From an uncultured SAR86 cluster bacterium (GTDB lineage: Bacteria > Pseudomonadota > Gammaproteobacteria > Magnimaribacterales > Magnimaribacteraceae): a stretch of 64,000 nucleotides of DNA. The notes below the pieces were generated by a model. It worked only from the letters and a program-made list of their open reading frames with translations. It did no database searches and was not told the DNA's origin. The position numbers were made by a program, and so were the translations under genes. The DNA is taken from the NCBI GenBank assembly GCA_937773605.1, contig CALJVP010000014.1, forward strand, positions 1-64,000. Direction: 5' to 3'. Positions 27,831 through 36,976 of this stretch are shown here, in pieces (position 1 is the first letter of the stretch; each line of letters begins with the position of its first letter).

Positions 27831-28877
27831 ATGAACACTTTTAGTAACAGAGTAATTAAATGGCACGGGGAGAGCGGAAGAACTGACTTGCCCTGGCAAA
27901 TTAATAAAACCCCTTACAAAGTATGGATATCCGAGGTTATGCTCCAACAAACACAAGTTAATACTGCAATGCCTTACTTTGATGCGTTCATGAAACGTTT
28001 TCCTAATATTGACAGTCTGGCTGAAAGTACAACGGATGACGTTCTGAGCTATTGGTCAGGTTTAGGCTATTACGCCAGGGGAAGGAACATCCATAAAACT
28101 GCGTGTATTTTAAAAGATGATTATTCTTCTTCTCTGCCCTGCTCATTAATAGAACTAGAGTCACTTCCTGGCATTGGTAGATCAACCGCTGGAGCAATAT
28201 ACTCTCTGGGCTTTAATAAAAGCGCTCCCATCTTAGACGGTAATGTTAAAAGAGTACTTTCTAGACATAAGAGAATTGATGGGATTTTAAAAAAAGCTAC
28301 TACCGTTAATAAACTCTGGGAAATATCTGAAGAATTACTTCCACATAGAAATTATGGAACGTACACTCAAGGCATTATGGATCTTGGCGCTACTGTATGC
28401 ACCAGAAGCAATCCTAGCTGCTCAGTGTGTCCAGTTGAAGAAGACTGTCTTGCTAGAATTCATAGTGAAACAGCGCTGCTGCCGAATAGAGGAACTTCAA
28501 AAAAGAAAAGAGAGAAAGAGGTTTTTTGGCTTGTACCCATAGATAAAAATAATAATGTCTACCTAGAAAAAAGACCAGAAAAAGGAATTTGGGGTGGCTT
28601 ATGGTCATTTATAGAATGTGATGAAAAAAAAGAATTAAAAAAAATTTACGAGAGTAAATTTAGTCCAAATAAAACTTCTATTAAAAAATACAAAGAGATT
28701 GAGCATAGCTTTAGCCATTACAACCTTAAGGCACATGTTTTTGTAGTGACTCATAAGAGGAAATTAACTAAGCAAACCAATATAGAATCTATATGGACCA
28801 ATGCTAAAGAGTTACAATCAATTGGCACTCCTAAACCAATACAAAAATTAATAACAGAGATGAGCCAGAATGGTTAG
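27831..28877 (+). CDS. mutY: Adenine DNA glycosylase MutY
   Basis: MutY removes adenine mispaired with 8-oxoguanine. The 348-residue protein has LPWQINKTPYKVWISEVMLQQTQV (catalytic Glu near residue 37), the hairpin LPGIGRSTAGAI, catalytic Asp in PILDGNVKRVL, and the 4Fe-4S ligands CTRSNPSCSVCPVEEDC. The C-terminal MutT-like domain that reads 8-oxoG follows (KRPEKGIWGGLWSF). It overlaps yggX by 8 bases, the usual gammaproteobacterial pair. Confidence 0.97.
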   Translation: MNTFSNRVIKWHGESGRTDLPWQINKTPYKVWISEVMLQQTQVNTAMPYFDAFMKRFPNIDSLAESTTDDVLSYWSGLGYYARGRNIHKTACILKDDYSSSLPCSLIELESLPGIGRSTAGAIYSLGFNKSAPILDGNVKRVLSRHKRIDGILKKATTVNKLWEISEELLPHRNYGTYTQGIMDLGATVCTRSNPSCSVCPVEEDCLARIHSETALLPNRGTSKKKREKEVFWLVPIDKNNNVYLEKRPEKGIWGGLWSFIECDEKKELKKIYESKFSPNKTSIKKYKEIEHSFSHYNLKAHVFVVTHKRKLTKQTNIESIWTNAKELQSIGTPKPIQKLITEMSQNG

Positions 28878-29136
28878 ATTAGTAAACTGCAAAAAACTAA
28901 AAAAGGAATTACCTGGACTTGAAGGACCTCCGTATCCAGGTCCTAAAGGTGAAGAGATCTTTCTTAACGTTTCACAACAAGCTTGGGATGAATGGCTAGA
29001 ACATCAAAAAATGTTAATTAATGAAGGGCAATTAAATTTGATGGATAGAGAATCAAGGAAATGGCTCAATACACAAATGGAGTTATTTCTATCAGGAGAA
29101 GAGTATGCCAAACCTGAAGGTTATAGACCTGAATAG
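28870..29136 (+). CDS. yggX: Probable Fe(2+)-trafficking protein YggX
   Basis: An 88-residue acidic-basic protein linked to protection of Fe-S clusters from oxidation. The family core is clear: VNCKKLKKELPGLEGPPYPGP (with the single conserved Cys), then WDEWLEHQKMLINEGQLNL, MDRESRKWL, and a tail ending YAKPEGYRPE. Coupling to mutY, itself a 4Fe-4S enzyme in oxidative DNA repair, is common in gammaproteobacteria. Confidence 0.95.
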   Translation: MVRLVNCKKLKKELPGLEGPPYPGPKGEEIFLNVSQQAWDEWLEHQKMLINEGQLNLMDRESRKWLNTQMELFLSGEEYAKPEGYRPE

Positions 29137-29190
29137 TAAATCCTACTTCTTTAGCGGAGAATATTTGTATACAATCCTCAAACCTTTAAT

Positions 29191-29266
29191 GCCCAGATAG
29201 CTCAGTCGGTAGAGCAAAGGACTGAAAATCCTTGTGTCGGTGGTTCGATTCCACCTCTGGGCACCA
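29191..29266 (+). tRNA. tRNA-Phe (anticodon GAA)
   Basis: A 76-base cloverleaf. The acceptor arms GCCCAGA and TCTGGGC pair fully. The D arm is GCTC...GAGC, the anticodon stem-loop GGACTGAAAATCC has GAA at its centre, the T arm GGTGGTTCGATTCCACC is standard, and CCA is encoded (29264-29266). TACAAT at 29170-29175 is a likely -10 box with no good -35. No terminator-like T-run hairpin is obvious before the next gene. Confidence 0.97.
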
Positions 29267-29359
29267 TTTCTAGGATTTCTTAAATTTGAGCTTTAACAAG
29301 AACTGTAATAGTCTGAATTAGAGTAATTAAAATTGGAATAGAAAAAGTATTAGAGCTAG

Positions 29360-30331
29360 ATGAATTTCTTTAATAAAAAAAATAAACTTTTTCCGTCCAT
29401 TGAACCTTTTGATTCTGGTTTTATAGAGAAAGGGGTTCATAAAGTTTATTACGAACAGTGCGGTAATCCAACCGGAAAGCCAGCCATATTTTTGCACGGC
29501 GGACCTGGCGGTGGAGCAGGAAAATTATCAAGACGTTTTTTTGATCCAAAAAAATATCGAATAATACTTTTTGATCAGAGAGGGTGCGGGAAAAGCAAGC
29601 CGCATGCTTGTTTGGAAGATAACACCACTTGGCATCTTATTGAAGATATTGAGTCAATAAGAGAAACACTCAATATTCAAAAATGGTTAGTTTTTGGTGG
29701 ATCATGGGGCAGCACACTTGCTATAGCATACGCTCAAAAACATCCAGACAGAGTGAGTGAAATGGTTCTTCGAGGTATTTTTATGTTGAGGCAAAAAGAG
29801 CTTCAATGGTTTTATCAGTATGGTGCAAGCGAGCTGTACCCTGAAGCATGGAAAGGTTTCATCGAAGAAATTTCTGAAGAAAAGAGGTCTGATCTTATTG
29901 AAGCTTATAGACATATTTTTAATGGTGAAGACGAAGAAAAACAACTATCTGCAGCAAAAGCATGGTCAAAATGGGAAGCATCAACTAGTTTTATAAACCA
30001 CAACCCTGAAGCTGTGAAAGACTCTATTGGAGCAGAATTCGCATTGGCTTTTGCACTCATTGAGAACCATTACTTTGTTAATAAAGGATTTTTAGAAAAC
30101 GAAAATCAACTTTTAGATAATGTTGATAAGATTAGGCATATTCCCACAATAATCGTTCAAGGAAGATATGACGCAGTGTGTCCAGCCACTACTGCCTATG
30201 AACTCCATTCCAGGTGGCCTGAATCTGAATTGATAATTGCACCTTTCTCTGGGCATTCAGCCTTTGAAAAAGAAATAACAAATGAATTGATAAAAGCCAC
30301 AAATCAATTTGTAAAACATAAACACAATTAA
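29360..30331 (+). CDS. pip: Proline iminopeptidase (alpha/beta hydrolase, family S33)
   Basis: The enzyme removes N-terminal proline from peptides. The 323-residue protein has the S33 signature set: FLHGGPGGGAGKLSRRFFDP (oxyanion), LFDQRGCGKSKPH, the nucleophile elbow GGSWGSTLAIAYA (Ser near residue 114), an Asp in VQGRYDAVCP and the catalytic His in FSGHSAFE. The length is normal. It begins a run of same-strand accessory genes after tRNA-Phe. Confidence 0.93.
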   Translation: MNFFNKKNKLFPSIEPFDSGFIEKGVHKVYYEQCGNPTGKPAIFLHGGPGGGAGKLSRRFFDPKKYRIILFDQRGCGKSKPHACLEDNTTWHLIEDIESIRETLNIQKWLVFGGSWGSTLAIAYAQKHPDRVSEMVLRGIFMLRQKELQWFYQYGASELYPEAWKGFIEEISEEKRSDLIEAYRHIFNGEDEEKQLSAAKAWSKWEASTSFINHNPEAVKDSIGAEFALAFALIENHYFVNKGFLENENQLLDNVDKIRHIPTIIVQGRYDAVCPATTAYELHSRWPESELIIAPFSGHSAFEKEITNELIKATNQFVKHKHN

Positions 30332-30370
30332 ATTATTCTTTTTACAGGAGATTTATCATAAACTCGTTAT

Positions 30371-31252
30371 ATGGGGATAAAACATCTAAATTCAGATGCG
30401 CATGTTGATGAGATTCTAGAAATTCTAGAAGAAGATGCTGGTGTAATAATCGATAATGTCCTTACCAAGGATCAACTTAATAATATCACCCAAGATATAC
30501 ATCCTTTCTTGGGAAACACTAAAGAAGGAAAAGACGAGTTTACAGGCTTCAAAACTAAGCGAGTGGGGGCCTTGATGGCCAGATCGCCCGAATGTAGGAA
30601 TTTAGCGCTTGACCCATTAATCAATGAAGTTTCAAAAAGATTTTTAGAGCCTCACGGTGAAGGATACCAATTGCATTTTACTTCAGCGATTAATATAGGT
30701 CCCGGTGAGACTCAACAAATCTTGCATAGAGACAGAGGGGTTTGGGGCGGCTATATTCCAAGAAAAATTGAAACTCAACTAAGTACGGTTTGGGCGATAA
30801 CGGATTTTACAAAAGAGAACGGAGCCACCCAACTAGTTCCTGGTTCTCATAAGTGGAATAAGAATCGAGAACCTACTGATGAAGAAATTGATTATGCAGA
30901 AATGAATGCCGGTTCTGTCTTTATTTACACTGGCTCAGTTATGCATGCAGGCGGCAATAATATTTCTGATGAAAACAGAATGGGGGTCTTCATCCACTAT
31001 GCACCCTCATGGCTTAGACAAGAAGAAAATCAGTATTTGTCTTGTCCGCCTGAAATAGCAAAAACTTTAGACCCTAAACTTAGATCTTTGATGGGATATT
31101 CAAAAGGTGGTTATGTGTTAGGCTTTTTTACTGACCCTTATGATAAGGAAGGAAAACTTGAATCAGTTTCTCCTGAAAAGATTTTTGGAGGCTCTGCTGA
31201 CAAATTTGAAAACCTAACGACTCCGGACAAGCTTGTAAAGGAATCATCGTAG
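30371..31252 (+). CDS. Phytanoyl-CoA dioxygenase family protein (PhyH-like) 1
   Basis: A 293-residue Fe(II)/2-oxoglutarate dioxygenase. The iron ligands are HRD in QILHRDRGVWGG near residue 119, and the distal His in VMHAGGNN; the Arg in DENRMGVFIH would bind 2-oxoglutarate. ENGATQLVPGSHKW is a family hallmark. The substrate is unknown; marine bacteria carry many such paralogues. The AGGAG nearest upstream is about 20 bases from the ATG, too far for a normal ribosome site, and no alternative in-frame start exists. Confidence 0.87.
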   Translation: MGIKHLNSDAHVDEILEILEEDAGVIIDNVLTKDQLNNITQDIHPFLGNTKEGKDEFTGFKTKRVGALMARSPECRNLALDPLINEVSKRFLEPHGEGYQLHFTSAINIGPGETQQILHRDRGVWGGYIPRKIETQLSTVWAITDFTKENGATQLVPGSHKWNKNREPTDEEIDYAEMNAGSVFIYTGSVMHAGGNNISDENRMGVFIHYAPSWLRQEENQYLSCPPEIAKTLDPKLRSLMGYSKGGYVLGFFTDPYDKEGKLESVSPEKIFGGSADKFENLTTPDKLVKESS

Positions 31253-31297
31253 TATTTATTTTATAAAAACTAATAACTACAAAAATTAAGGAAGTTA

Positions 31298-32644
31298 GTG
31301 GACACGAGAACACAAGAGTTCCTTAATAATCCTATACTTCCATTGCTTGTTAGGATGGCTGCCCCTAATACAATAGCTTTTTTTATACAGGCAATTGTCG
31401 TGCTGACTGAAGTCTGGTTTATTAGTAAATTAGGAACTACTTCACTTGCAGCTGTTGCTTTGGCTTTTCCTATTCTAATGATAACTCAGCAAATGGCTTT
31501 TGGCGCCTTAGGAGGAGCCGTGACATCTTCTATAGCCAGGAGCATTGGTGCCGGAGATACAATAAGAGCTGAAAAATTATTATGGCACTCCTTGTTAATA
31601 GCTAGTTGTGGTGCTGTTGTTTTCCTCTTGGCCTTCCTTCTTGGAGGAGAGTCTTTACTAAAAATTCTTGGGGGGAAAGGTCCTTTATTAGAAGAATCAT
31701 TATCTTATTGCATGATCTTTTTGACTGGAGGGATTCTAATATGGTTATCAGGGAGTTTAAGTGCTGCTTTGAGGGGGATGGGCAATATGCGTTACCCCGC
31801 TATGTTAATGAGCATAAGTTCTGGAATGCAGGTCATCCTTTCTGGAGGATTTATTCTCGGGTGGTTTGGTTTTCCTAAACTGGGAATAGCAGGTGCTGCT
31901 GTTTCTGCACTGGCTAGCGGAGGGTTTATGTCTTTAATGATGTTTTTGAAACTTTCAAGTTCATCTAGCAAGATTAATTTAAAAATCTCAAGGTTTTCTT
32001 TTGAAAAAGAATTGTTTAAAGATATTCTTGATGTCTTTTTACCTGCGTCTTTGGCCCCTGTGTTTACTGTTGGAACTGTTCTAGTGCTAACCGGTCTTGT
32101 TGGTCAATTTGGAACTACGGCTCTGGCAGGCTATGGAATAGGTTCTAGAGTTGAATTCTTAATGATTCCCTTGGTATTCGGAATTGGCACTGCCATGACT
32201 GCCATGGTGGGAACAAATATCGGTGCTAAGAATATTGAACGGGCTGAAAGAATTGGCTGGCTTGGGGGTATTTCTGCAGGATTCTTTGCAGGGATAATTG
32301 GAATAGTTCTCGCACTCACTCCCGAGCTTTGGATAAATTTTTTCGCTTCAGATGAAGCCACTTATTTGGTGACTAAACAATACATTCAGGCCGTAGGATT
32401 CTGTTACGGCTTTCAGGGGCTGGGGCTATCTCTTTACTTTGCCTCTCAAGGAGCCAGTGCCATGAAATGGCCTATTATTGCAACAGTTACTCGATTTACT
32501 GTTGCTGCACTGGGAGGGTGGATATCTATATATTGGTTCTCAGGCGGTCTAATAGGAATCTTTTATTCTGCCGCTATAGCCATGACTCTCTTTGGATTGA
32601 TGTTGTTAATTTCTTTAAAAATGGGCGCGTGGAGAAAATCTTAA
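31298..32644 (+). CDS. MATE family efflux transporter
   Basis: A 448-residue protein with 12 predicted membrane helices in two homologous halves, exporting cationic or other compounds against Na+ or H+. The N-terminal PLLVRMAAPNTIAFFIQAIV and VALAFPILMITQQM, and the second-half PASLAPVFTVGTVLV and AGYGIGSRVEFLMIPLVFGIG, are typical MATE repeats. It starts at a GTG preceded by AAGGAAG. Position between two PhyH-like dioxygenases may be coincidental. It overlaps the convergent dioxygenase by 4 bases. Confidence 0.92.
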   Translation: MDTRTQEFLNNPILPLLVRMAAPNTIAFFIQAIVVLTEVWFISKLGTTSLAAVALAFPILMITQQMAFGALGGAVTSSIARSIGAGDTIRAEKLLWHSLLIASCGAVVFLLAFLLGGESLLKILGGKGPLLEESLSYCMIFLTGGILIWLSGSLSAALRGMGNMRYPAMLMSISSGMQVILSGGFILGWFGFPKLGIAGAAVSALASGGFMSLMMFLKLSSSSSKINLKISRFSFEKELFKDILDVFLPASLAPVFTVGTVLVLTGLVGQFGTTALAGYGIGSRVEFLMIPLVFGIGTAMTAMVGTNIGAKNIERAERIGWLGGISAGFFAGIIGIVLALTPELWINFFASDEATYLVTKQYIQAVGFCYGFQGLGLSLYFASQGASAMKWPIIATVTRFTVAALGGWISIYWFSGGLIGIFYSAAIAMTLFGLMLLISLKMGAWRKS

Positions 32645-33432
32645 CGGACTCTTATATTTTCAATTTCTCCAGATTTAAGTGCAGGAAGTCCTCCTGGTTG
32701 ATAAGTAATAATGTATGCCCTTCTTTGAGTATTTGTAGAGTTTGGCTCTGAGCCATGAACAATGTGAGGGTTAAAAAAGACTAAAGACCCAGCACTTATC
32801 TCAAGAGGCACCTCAGCAGTTTTATCAAATGCATTGGGGTCGGTATAAAAACCACCTAACTGCGTCCCGTCATTTGTACCTGGTAGACATCCGCTTGTAT
32901 GACTCCCTCTTATAACCTTAAAACATCCATTTTCTAAAGTTGCATTGTCTAAAGATAGGTAGACATTCGGTAAAAGGTCCACATTTTCACTATCATGCAC
33001 CCAGTATGGAGAATCCTGGTGCCAACCAAAACCTGTGCCCTCTTTTGGTCTCTTAAGATTTAGCTTATCAGTCCATAGACTGATCAACTTCATGCCTATA
33101 ATGTCTTGAATTGGATTAACCAATCTTTGGTCTGTTATTAGCTCTCTCAGCTCTTCATCCAGCTGATGGGCTGGTTCAATCACCCTTATTGTTTCAGAAT
33201 CTAAACCTGGTTCAAACTGAACGGTTAGATAATCAGAATCTACAAATCTTTTTCCATCTAAATGATACGCAGTGCCTTTCTGGCTTAGGAGTAGAGCTTT
33301 TGAAGCAGCGCGCTCCAATGCCTCATTTATTTTAAAGACTTCTGATTTAGAGAAAATATTCTCTCTTACTAGAAAGCCATCTTTTTTGTAGGAAGACTTT
33401 TCTTTAGGTGTTAAGTTGGTTTCTATGATCAA
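32641..33432 (-). CDS. Phytanoyl-CoA dioxygenase family protein (PhyH-like) 2
   Basis: A second Fe(II)/2-oxoglutarate dioxygenase, 263 residues, only loosely similar to the one at 30371. The iron site is HQD in FGWHQDSPYWV plus the distal His in NPHIVHGSEPN, with Arg (QRRAYIITYQP) for 2-oxoglutarate. NGCFKVIRGSHTSG is the family loop. The start is a TTG at 33432, without a clear ribosome site, and its first bases overlap the start of a divergent reading frame at 33425, so the true start may be internal. Confidence 0.85.
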   Translation of the reverse strand: MIIETNLTPKEKSSYKKDGFLVRENIFSKSEVFKINEALERAASKALLLSQKGTAYHLDGKRFVDSDYLTVQFEPGLDSETIRVIEPAHQLDEELRELITDQRLVNPIQDIIGMKLISLWTDKLNLKRPKEGTGFGWHQDSPYWVHDSENVDLLPNVYLSLDNATLENGCFKVIRGSHTSGCLPGTNDGTQLGGFYTDPNAFDKTAEVPLEISAGSLVFFNPHIVHGSEPNSTNTQRRAYIITYQPGGLPALKSGEIENIRVR

Positions 33433-33732
33433 GTTACTTAAAGGTTTTGCTTATCTCTGTATATGGAGCACCCCTTTCCAGATAGCCTTTATCATATGGG
33501 GTCTCTGGATAGTTTCTACTTCTAACTATACCGTTATCTCGTTAACTAATTTTGAGTTTTTTAAAAATTATCTAACTTTCTATTCTGGCGATCTATCGAC
33601 TGGCTATATGCTTGGTTTTGGAATCCATGCCTAGACTTTTGTACTTGTCTCATCCCGATGGTAATACACCAAACAATAAAAGCCATTACCAGCACCTGGC
33701 TGGGACTTTGGATTCTGAAAAAACTAAATTAA
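33425..33732 (+). pseudogene. Small membrane protein, apparently frameshifted
   Basis: Frame A starts ATG 33425 (MIKLLKGFAYLCIWSTPFQI) and is strongly hydrophobic until it stops at 33632-33634. Frame B, one base off, is open from 33565 to a stop at 33730-33732. It reads WLYAWFWNPCLDFCTCL and then IPMVIHQTIKAITSTWLGLW, a convincing second membrane segment. Joining them with a one-base shift between about 33590 and 33605 gives a protein of roughly 100 residues with two membrane spans. I do not recognise the family. Either the gene is broken or the sequence has an error. Its stop overlaps the MAPEG gene end by 9 bases, which fits the tight packing elsewhere. Confidence 0.5.
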
Positions 33733-34089
33733 AGAAACTGCCATCAGCACTAAACAAATTGTTGATACCATCCAAGTCAACGACCTTATATAAATTACAT
33801 TAAAAACATAAAGAGGAACATAGAGGCATCTCAAACCAAGCCAGTAAGTAGCTAAATCGTAGTTATCGACTTCCGGATTGATTATTGTAAGCACAGCCAG
33901 AACTAAAAAAATTGGTAAGCTTTCCATAAGATTTAAATGAGCTCTATTGGCTCTTCCTATAAAAGGCGCAACTTCTATTGGTTCATCTCGACTGGAAAGT
34001 AAATATTGTAAATTTTTTGCATTCAACAAGGTGGGTAGCATTGCCTGCGCGAATGCAAGTAATGCAGATAATAAGATTAATGATGTCAT
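33724..34089 (-). CDS. MAPEG family membrane protein
   Basis: A 121-residue, four-helix membrane protein of the MAPEG superfamily (microsomal glutathione transferase/leukotriene synthase-like). Family features: RANRAHLNLMESLPIFLVLAV around residue 47-67 with the conserved Asn and Glu, and LATYWLGLRCLYVPLYVFNVIYIRSLTWMV near the C-terminus. The substrate is not known; bacterial members are usually inferred to handle glutathione conjugation or peroxide. Confidence 0.88.
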   Translation of the reverse strand: MTSLILLSALLAFAQAMLPTLLNAKNLQYLLSSRDEPIEVAPFIGRANRAHLNLMESLPIFLVLAVLTIINPEVDNYDLATYWLGLRCLYVPLYVFNVIYIRSLTWMVSTICLVLMAVSLI

Positions 34090-34144
34090 GTTTTTCCTAT
34101 GTAAAAATTAATAATTCTAATCAACGTATTACAATACTAGAGAA

Positions 34145-34814
34145 ATGAATCTTTTAAAAACGATCTTTTCCATCAAAACGATACCCATTGTTTTATGGAG
34201 CTCTAGCTACCCACTGAATTACAAGCCAAGACTTAAGACGATGTTTTATCTGGTCTTGGGATTATTTCTATTTGGTCTTGGAGATGCAATTATCATAGGG
34301 AGTGGTGCGGGAGTAAGTCCTTGGACCGTATTGGCACAAGGGATTTCATATTCAACGAATTGGACGATTGGTTTCTCAACTTTCATTGTAAGTTTGAGTG
34401 TTCTGATTCTCTGGTTTCCCTTAAGGCAACAGCCTGGAATAGGAACTATATTAAATGTGTTCATTATCGCCGGAACCATAGACTTAACCTTACCTTATCT
34501 TCCCTCGCCTACTGAATACCCAAACCAAGTTCTTCAAGCGGCTATAGGAATAATGACGATTGGCCTAGGAAGTGGTTTCTACTCTAACGGCAAACCTTGG
34601 CCCTGGTCCAAGAGATGGTTTAATGGTTGGGCTTCAAAGAATAACAGACCTTCCTATCATTACGGTGAGAACCGCCCTTGAACTAATGGTTGTTATCACA
34701 GGATGGTTAATGGGGGGACTGGTTGGCCTTGGAACTATAATGTTTGTTTTTGGAATAGGCCCTGCCGTAGCAGGCGGTCTATACTTTGTTGGCGTACTAT
34801 TTAAAAGGCAGTAA
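34145..34814 (+). pseudogene. YczE/DUF6198-type membrane protein, frameshifted
   Basis: The reading frame from ATG 34145 covers the N-terminal two-thirds: GLGDAIIIGSGAGVSPWTVL, then RQQPGIGTILNVFIIAGTIDL, then GIMTIGLGSGFY. It then leaves the family pattern and ends at 34681. The frame one base on resumes it exactly at 34584: LTANLGPGPRDGLMVGL, then VRTALELMVVITGWLMGG and VGLGTIMFVFGIGP, ending 34814. Removing one base at about 34583 restores a continuous 222-residue protein with about six membrane helices. The function is unknown (membrane proteins near YitT). Either a recent pseudogene or a base-calling error. Confidence 0.8.
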
Positions 34815-34871
34815 ATTATTTACCAAATTTTTACCCTGTCTTCTGGATCTCTGTACATCTTATCTGACTCC

Positions 34872-36842
34872 TTAACGATCGTAAGCCTCCACAAACTCCG
34901 GCATATTCATTAAAGTTCCATTACAACGATATGGTGCTGGGGAATGTGAGTCCGTTAGCAGTCTATTTCTTAACGCTTCTTCTCTAAATTTATAAGCCCA
35001 AACCTGTGCCCAGCCCATGAAGAATCTTTCTTCCCCTCTCAGTCCATCAATTATTTTCGACTCTTGATCATTCAAAGATAGCTTGTAAGCTTTATGGGCT
35101 ATGGTCAGTCCACCCAAGTCGCCTATGTTTTCACCCAAGGTCATCTCTCCGTTAATAAATTCCCCCGGCAAAGGTTCAAATTTGCTGTACTGATCAGCCA
35201 ATTTCCCAGTACGTAACTTAAACTCCTCCAAATCATTCTCAGTCCACCAATTCCTTAATACACCATCGCCATCTGACTTGGCACCTTGGTCATCAAAACC
35301 ATGGCCCATCTCATGACCAATAACTCCACCAATAGCCCCATAATTCACAGCATCATCAGCCTGCATATTAAAAAAGGGAGGTTGTAAGATCGCTGCAGGG
35401 AAGACTATTTCATTCATCGTGGGGTTGTAATAAGCATTAACCGTCTGAGGAGTCATAAACCACTCATCTCGATCAATGGGTTTGCCTAGTTTATCGATTT
35501 GTTGTTGATGGCTAAAAAGAGCTGCTTGTCTTAGGTTATTTATTAAATTATTACCCACCTCAAGACCACTATAATCTTTCCATTTATCCGGATAACCTAT
35601 CTTAGGTTGAAACTTTGAAAGTTTATCGAGAGCTTGTTTTTTAGTCTCGTCGCTCATCCAGTCTAAATCGATTATTGCTTCTTTATAAGCTACTCTTAAG
35701 TTCTCAACCAGTTCAATCATTCTGTCTTTTGCCTCTGGTTTAAAATGTCTTTCCACATATATCTTTCCAATCACTTCTCCTAAAACCCCACTGATCAGAG
35801 CAGTGCCTCTTTTCCATCTTTCTTCTTGGATAGGCGTACCGTTAAGTGTTCGCCCATAAAAGGCAAAATTCTGTTTGTCTATTTCTGCATTTAGAGAGCC
35901 CGCTGATGAATTTATTAGTTTCCATTTTAGATATAATTTCCAGTCTTCAAGGGGTATTAATTTAAAAAGGTTAGAAAAATCTGAGAAGTAACTTTTTTCT
36001 CTGACTACAAAGTATTCTTGATTAGCTAAACCGGCTTCCTCTAGATAAAAGGACCAATTAAGATTTGGAGCTAACTTCCTTAAATCTTTCGTGCTCAGCT
36101 TATTGTAAGTCTTGTCTCGATCTCTTCGATCTACCATTGTCCAGTGAATCTTTGCTATTGAAGTCTCAATTGCCATGACCTTTGAAGCTATAGATTCCAC
36201 TTCTTTAAACCCAAAGAGCTCAAACATTTTCTCTAAGTGACCGACGTATTCAGACCTTAAGTCCTTCGATTTATCATCTTCATTTAAATAATAGGCTTTT
36301 TCAGGCAGGCCTAGCCCTGATTGACCAAAGTAAGCGATGTATTCAGTTGGGTTCTTAGAATCGTTACTAACATAAAATCCATAAGGTGAATTTACTCTGG
36401 TTTTTTGCATTCGTGCAAAATGCACTGCCAAAGAGTCATGATCTAAAATTTTATCTATCTCTTCTAAGTCCGATTTAACTGGAGAAACCCCAAGAATCTC
36501 CAGGCTTTCCTCGTCCATAAAGCTATTGTATAAATCGCCTACTTTCTGAGAATCCGATCCTTCTAAAAGATTTTTTTGTTTTGAGGATTCTTCTATAATT
36601 ACCCTAACATCGTCACGAGCTTTATCCCTTAAGGCATTAAAAGAACCATAAGTGGACTGATCTTCAGGTATCTTTGTGTTGTCTAGCCAAGTGCCGTTTA
36701 CATATCTGTAGAAATCATCTTGTGGACGAACTGTAATATCAAAATTATCTCTATCTACACCTGATTCAAGATTCGAATCAGTTGCAGAACAAGAAAAAAG
36801 TAAACAAAGGCTAAGTAGAATTATTGAATGATGGAGATGCAT
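34872..36842 (-). CDS. M13 family metallopeptidase, lipoprotein (neprilysin-like)
   Basis: A 656-residue zinc endopeptidase with a lipoprotein signal (LLSLCLLFSCSATDSN, lipidated Cys near residue 18), so it faces the periplasm or the cell surface. The zinc site is GHEMGHGFDDQG near residue 507 with the third ligand in GENIGDLGG about 60 residues later; VNAYYNPTMNEIVFPAAILQ is the M13 substrate-binding strand. The N-terminal all-helical domain begins with DFYRYVNGTWLDNT. Its likely role is peptide degradation for nutrition. Confidence 0.94.
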   Translation of the reverse strand: MHLHHSIILLSLCLLFSCSATDSNLESGVDRDNFDITVRPQDDFYRYVNGTWLDNTKIPEDQSTYGSFNALRDKARDDVRVIIEESSKQKNLLEGSDSQKVGDLYNSFMDEESLEILGVSPVKSDLEEIDKILDHDSLAVHFARMQKTRVNSPYGFYVSNDSKNPTEYIAYFGQSGLGLPEKAYYLNEDDKSKDLRSEYVGHLEKMFELFGFKEVESIASKVMAIETSIAKIHWTMVDRRDRDKTYNKLSTKDLRKLAPNLNWSFYLEEAGLANQEYFVVREKSYFSDFSNLFKLIPLEDWKLYLKWKLINSSAGSLNAEIDKQNFAFYGRTLNGTPIQEERWKRGTALISGVLGEVIGKIYVERHFKPEAKDRMIELVENLRVAYKEAIIDLDWMSDETKKQALDKLSKFQPKIGYPDKWKDYSGLEVGNNLINNLRQAALFSHQQQIDKLGKPIDRDEWFMTPQTVNAYYNPTMNEIVFPAAILQPPFFNMQADDAVNYGAIGGVIGHEMGHGFDDQGAKSDGDGVLRNWWTENDLEEFKLRTGKLADQYSKFEPLPGEFINGEMTLGENIGDLGGLTIAHKAYKLSLNDQESKIIDGLRGEERFFMGWAQVWAYKFREEALRNRLLTDSHSPAPYRCNGTLMNMPEFVEAYDR

Positions 36843-36976
36843 AAACGCTTCCTATTAAAGATTTAAAAATATCACTTTAATGCATTTAAAATTAAAAAAC
36901 GAAGATCTTATTTAGATTTCTCCACGAACAACTGTATAAATAGTAAAATAATTTATTAAACTTACATTAAATAGAA

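Noticed and set aside
29267-29359. A second tRNA after tRNA-Phe
   Set aside because: The sequence between the tRNA end and the pip start has no cloverleaf pairing or T-arm motif.
33612-33803. A third open frame on the + strand (starting VLESMPRLL) at the small membrane gene
   Set aside because: It is polar and runs through the MAPEG 3' end. The alternative frame that ends at 33732 gives a much more natural membrane segment.
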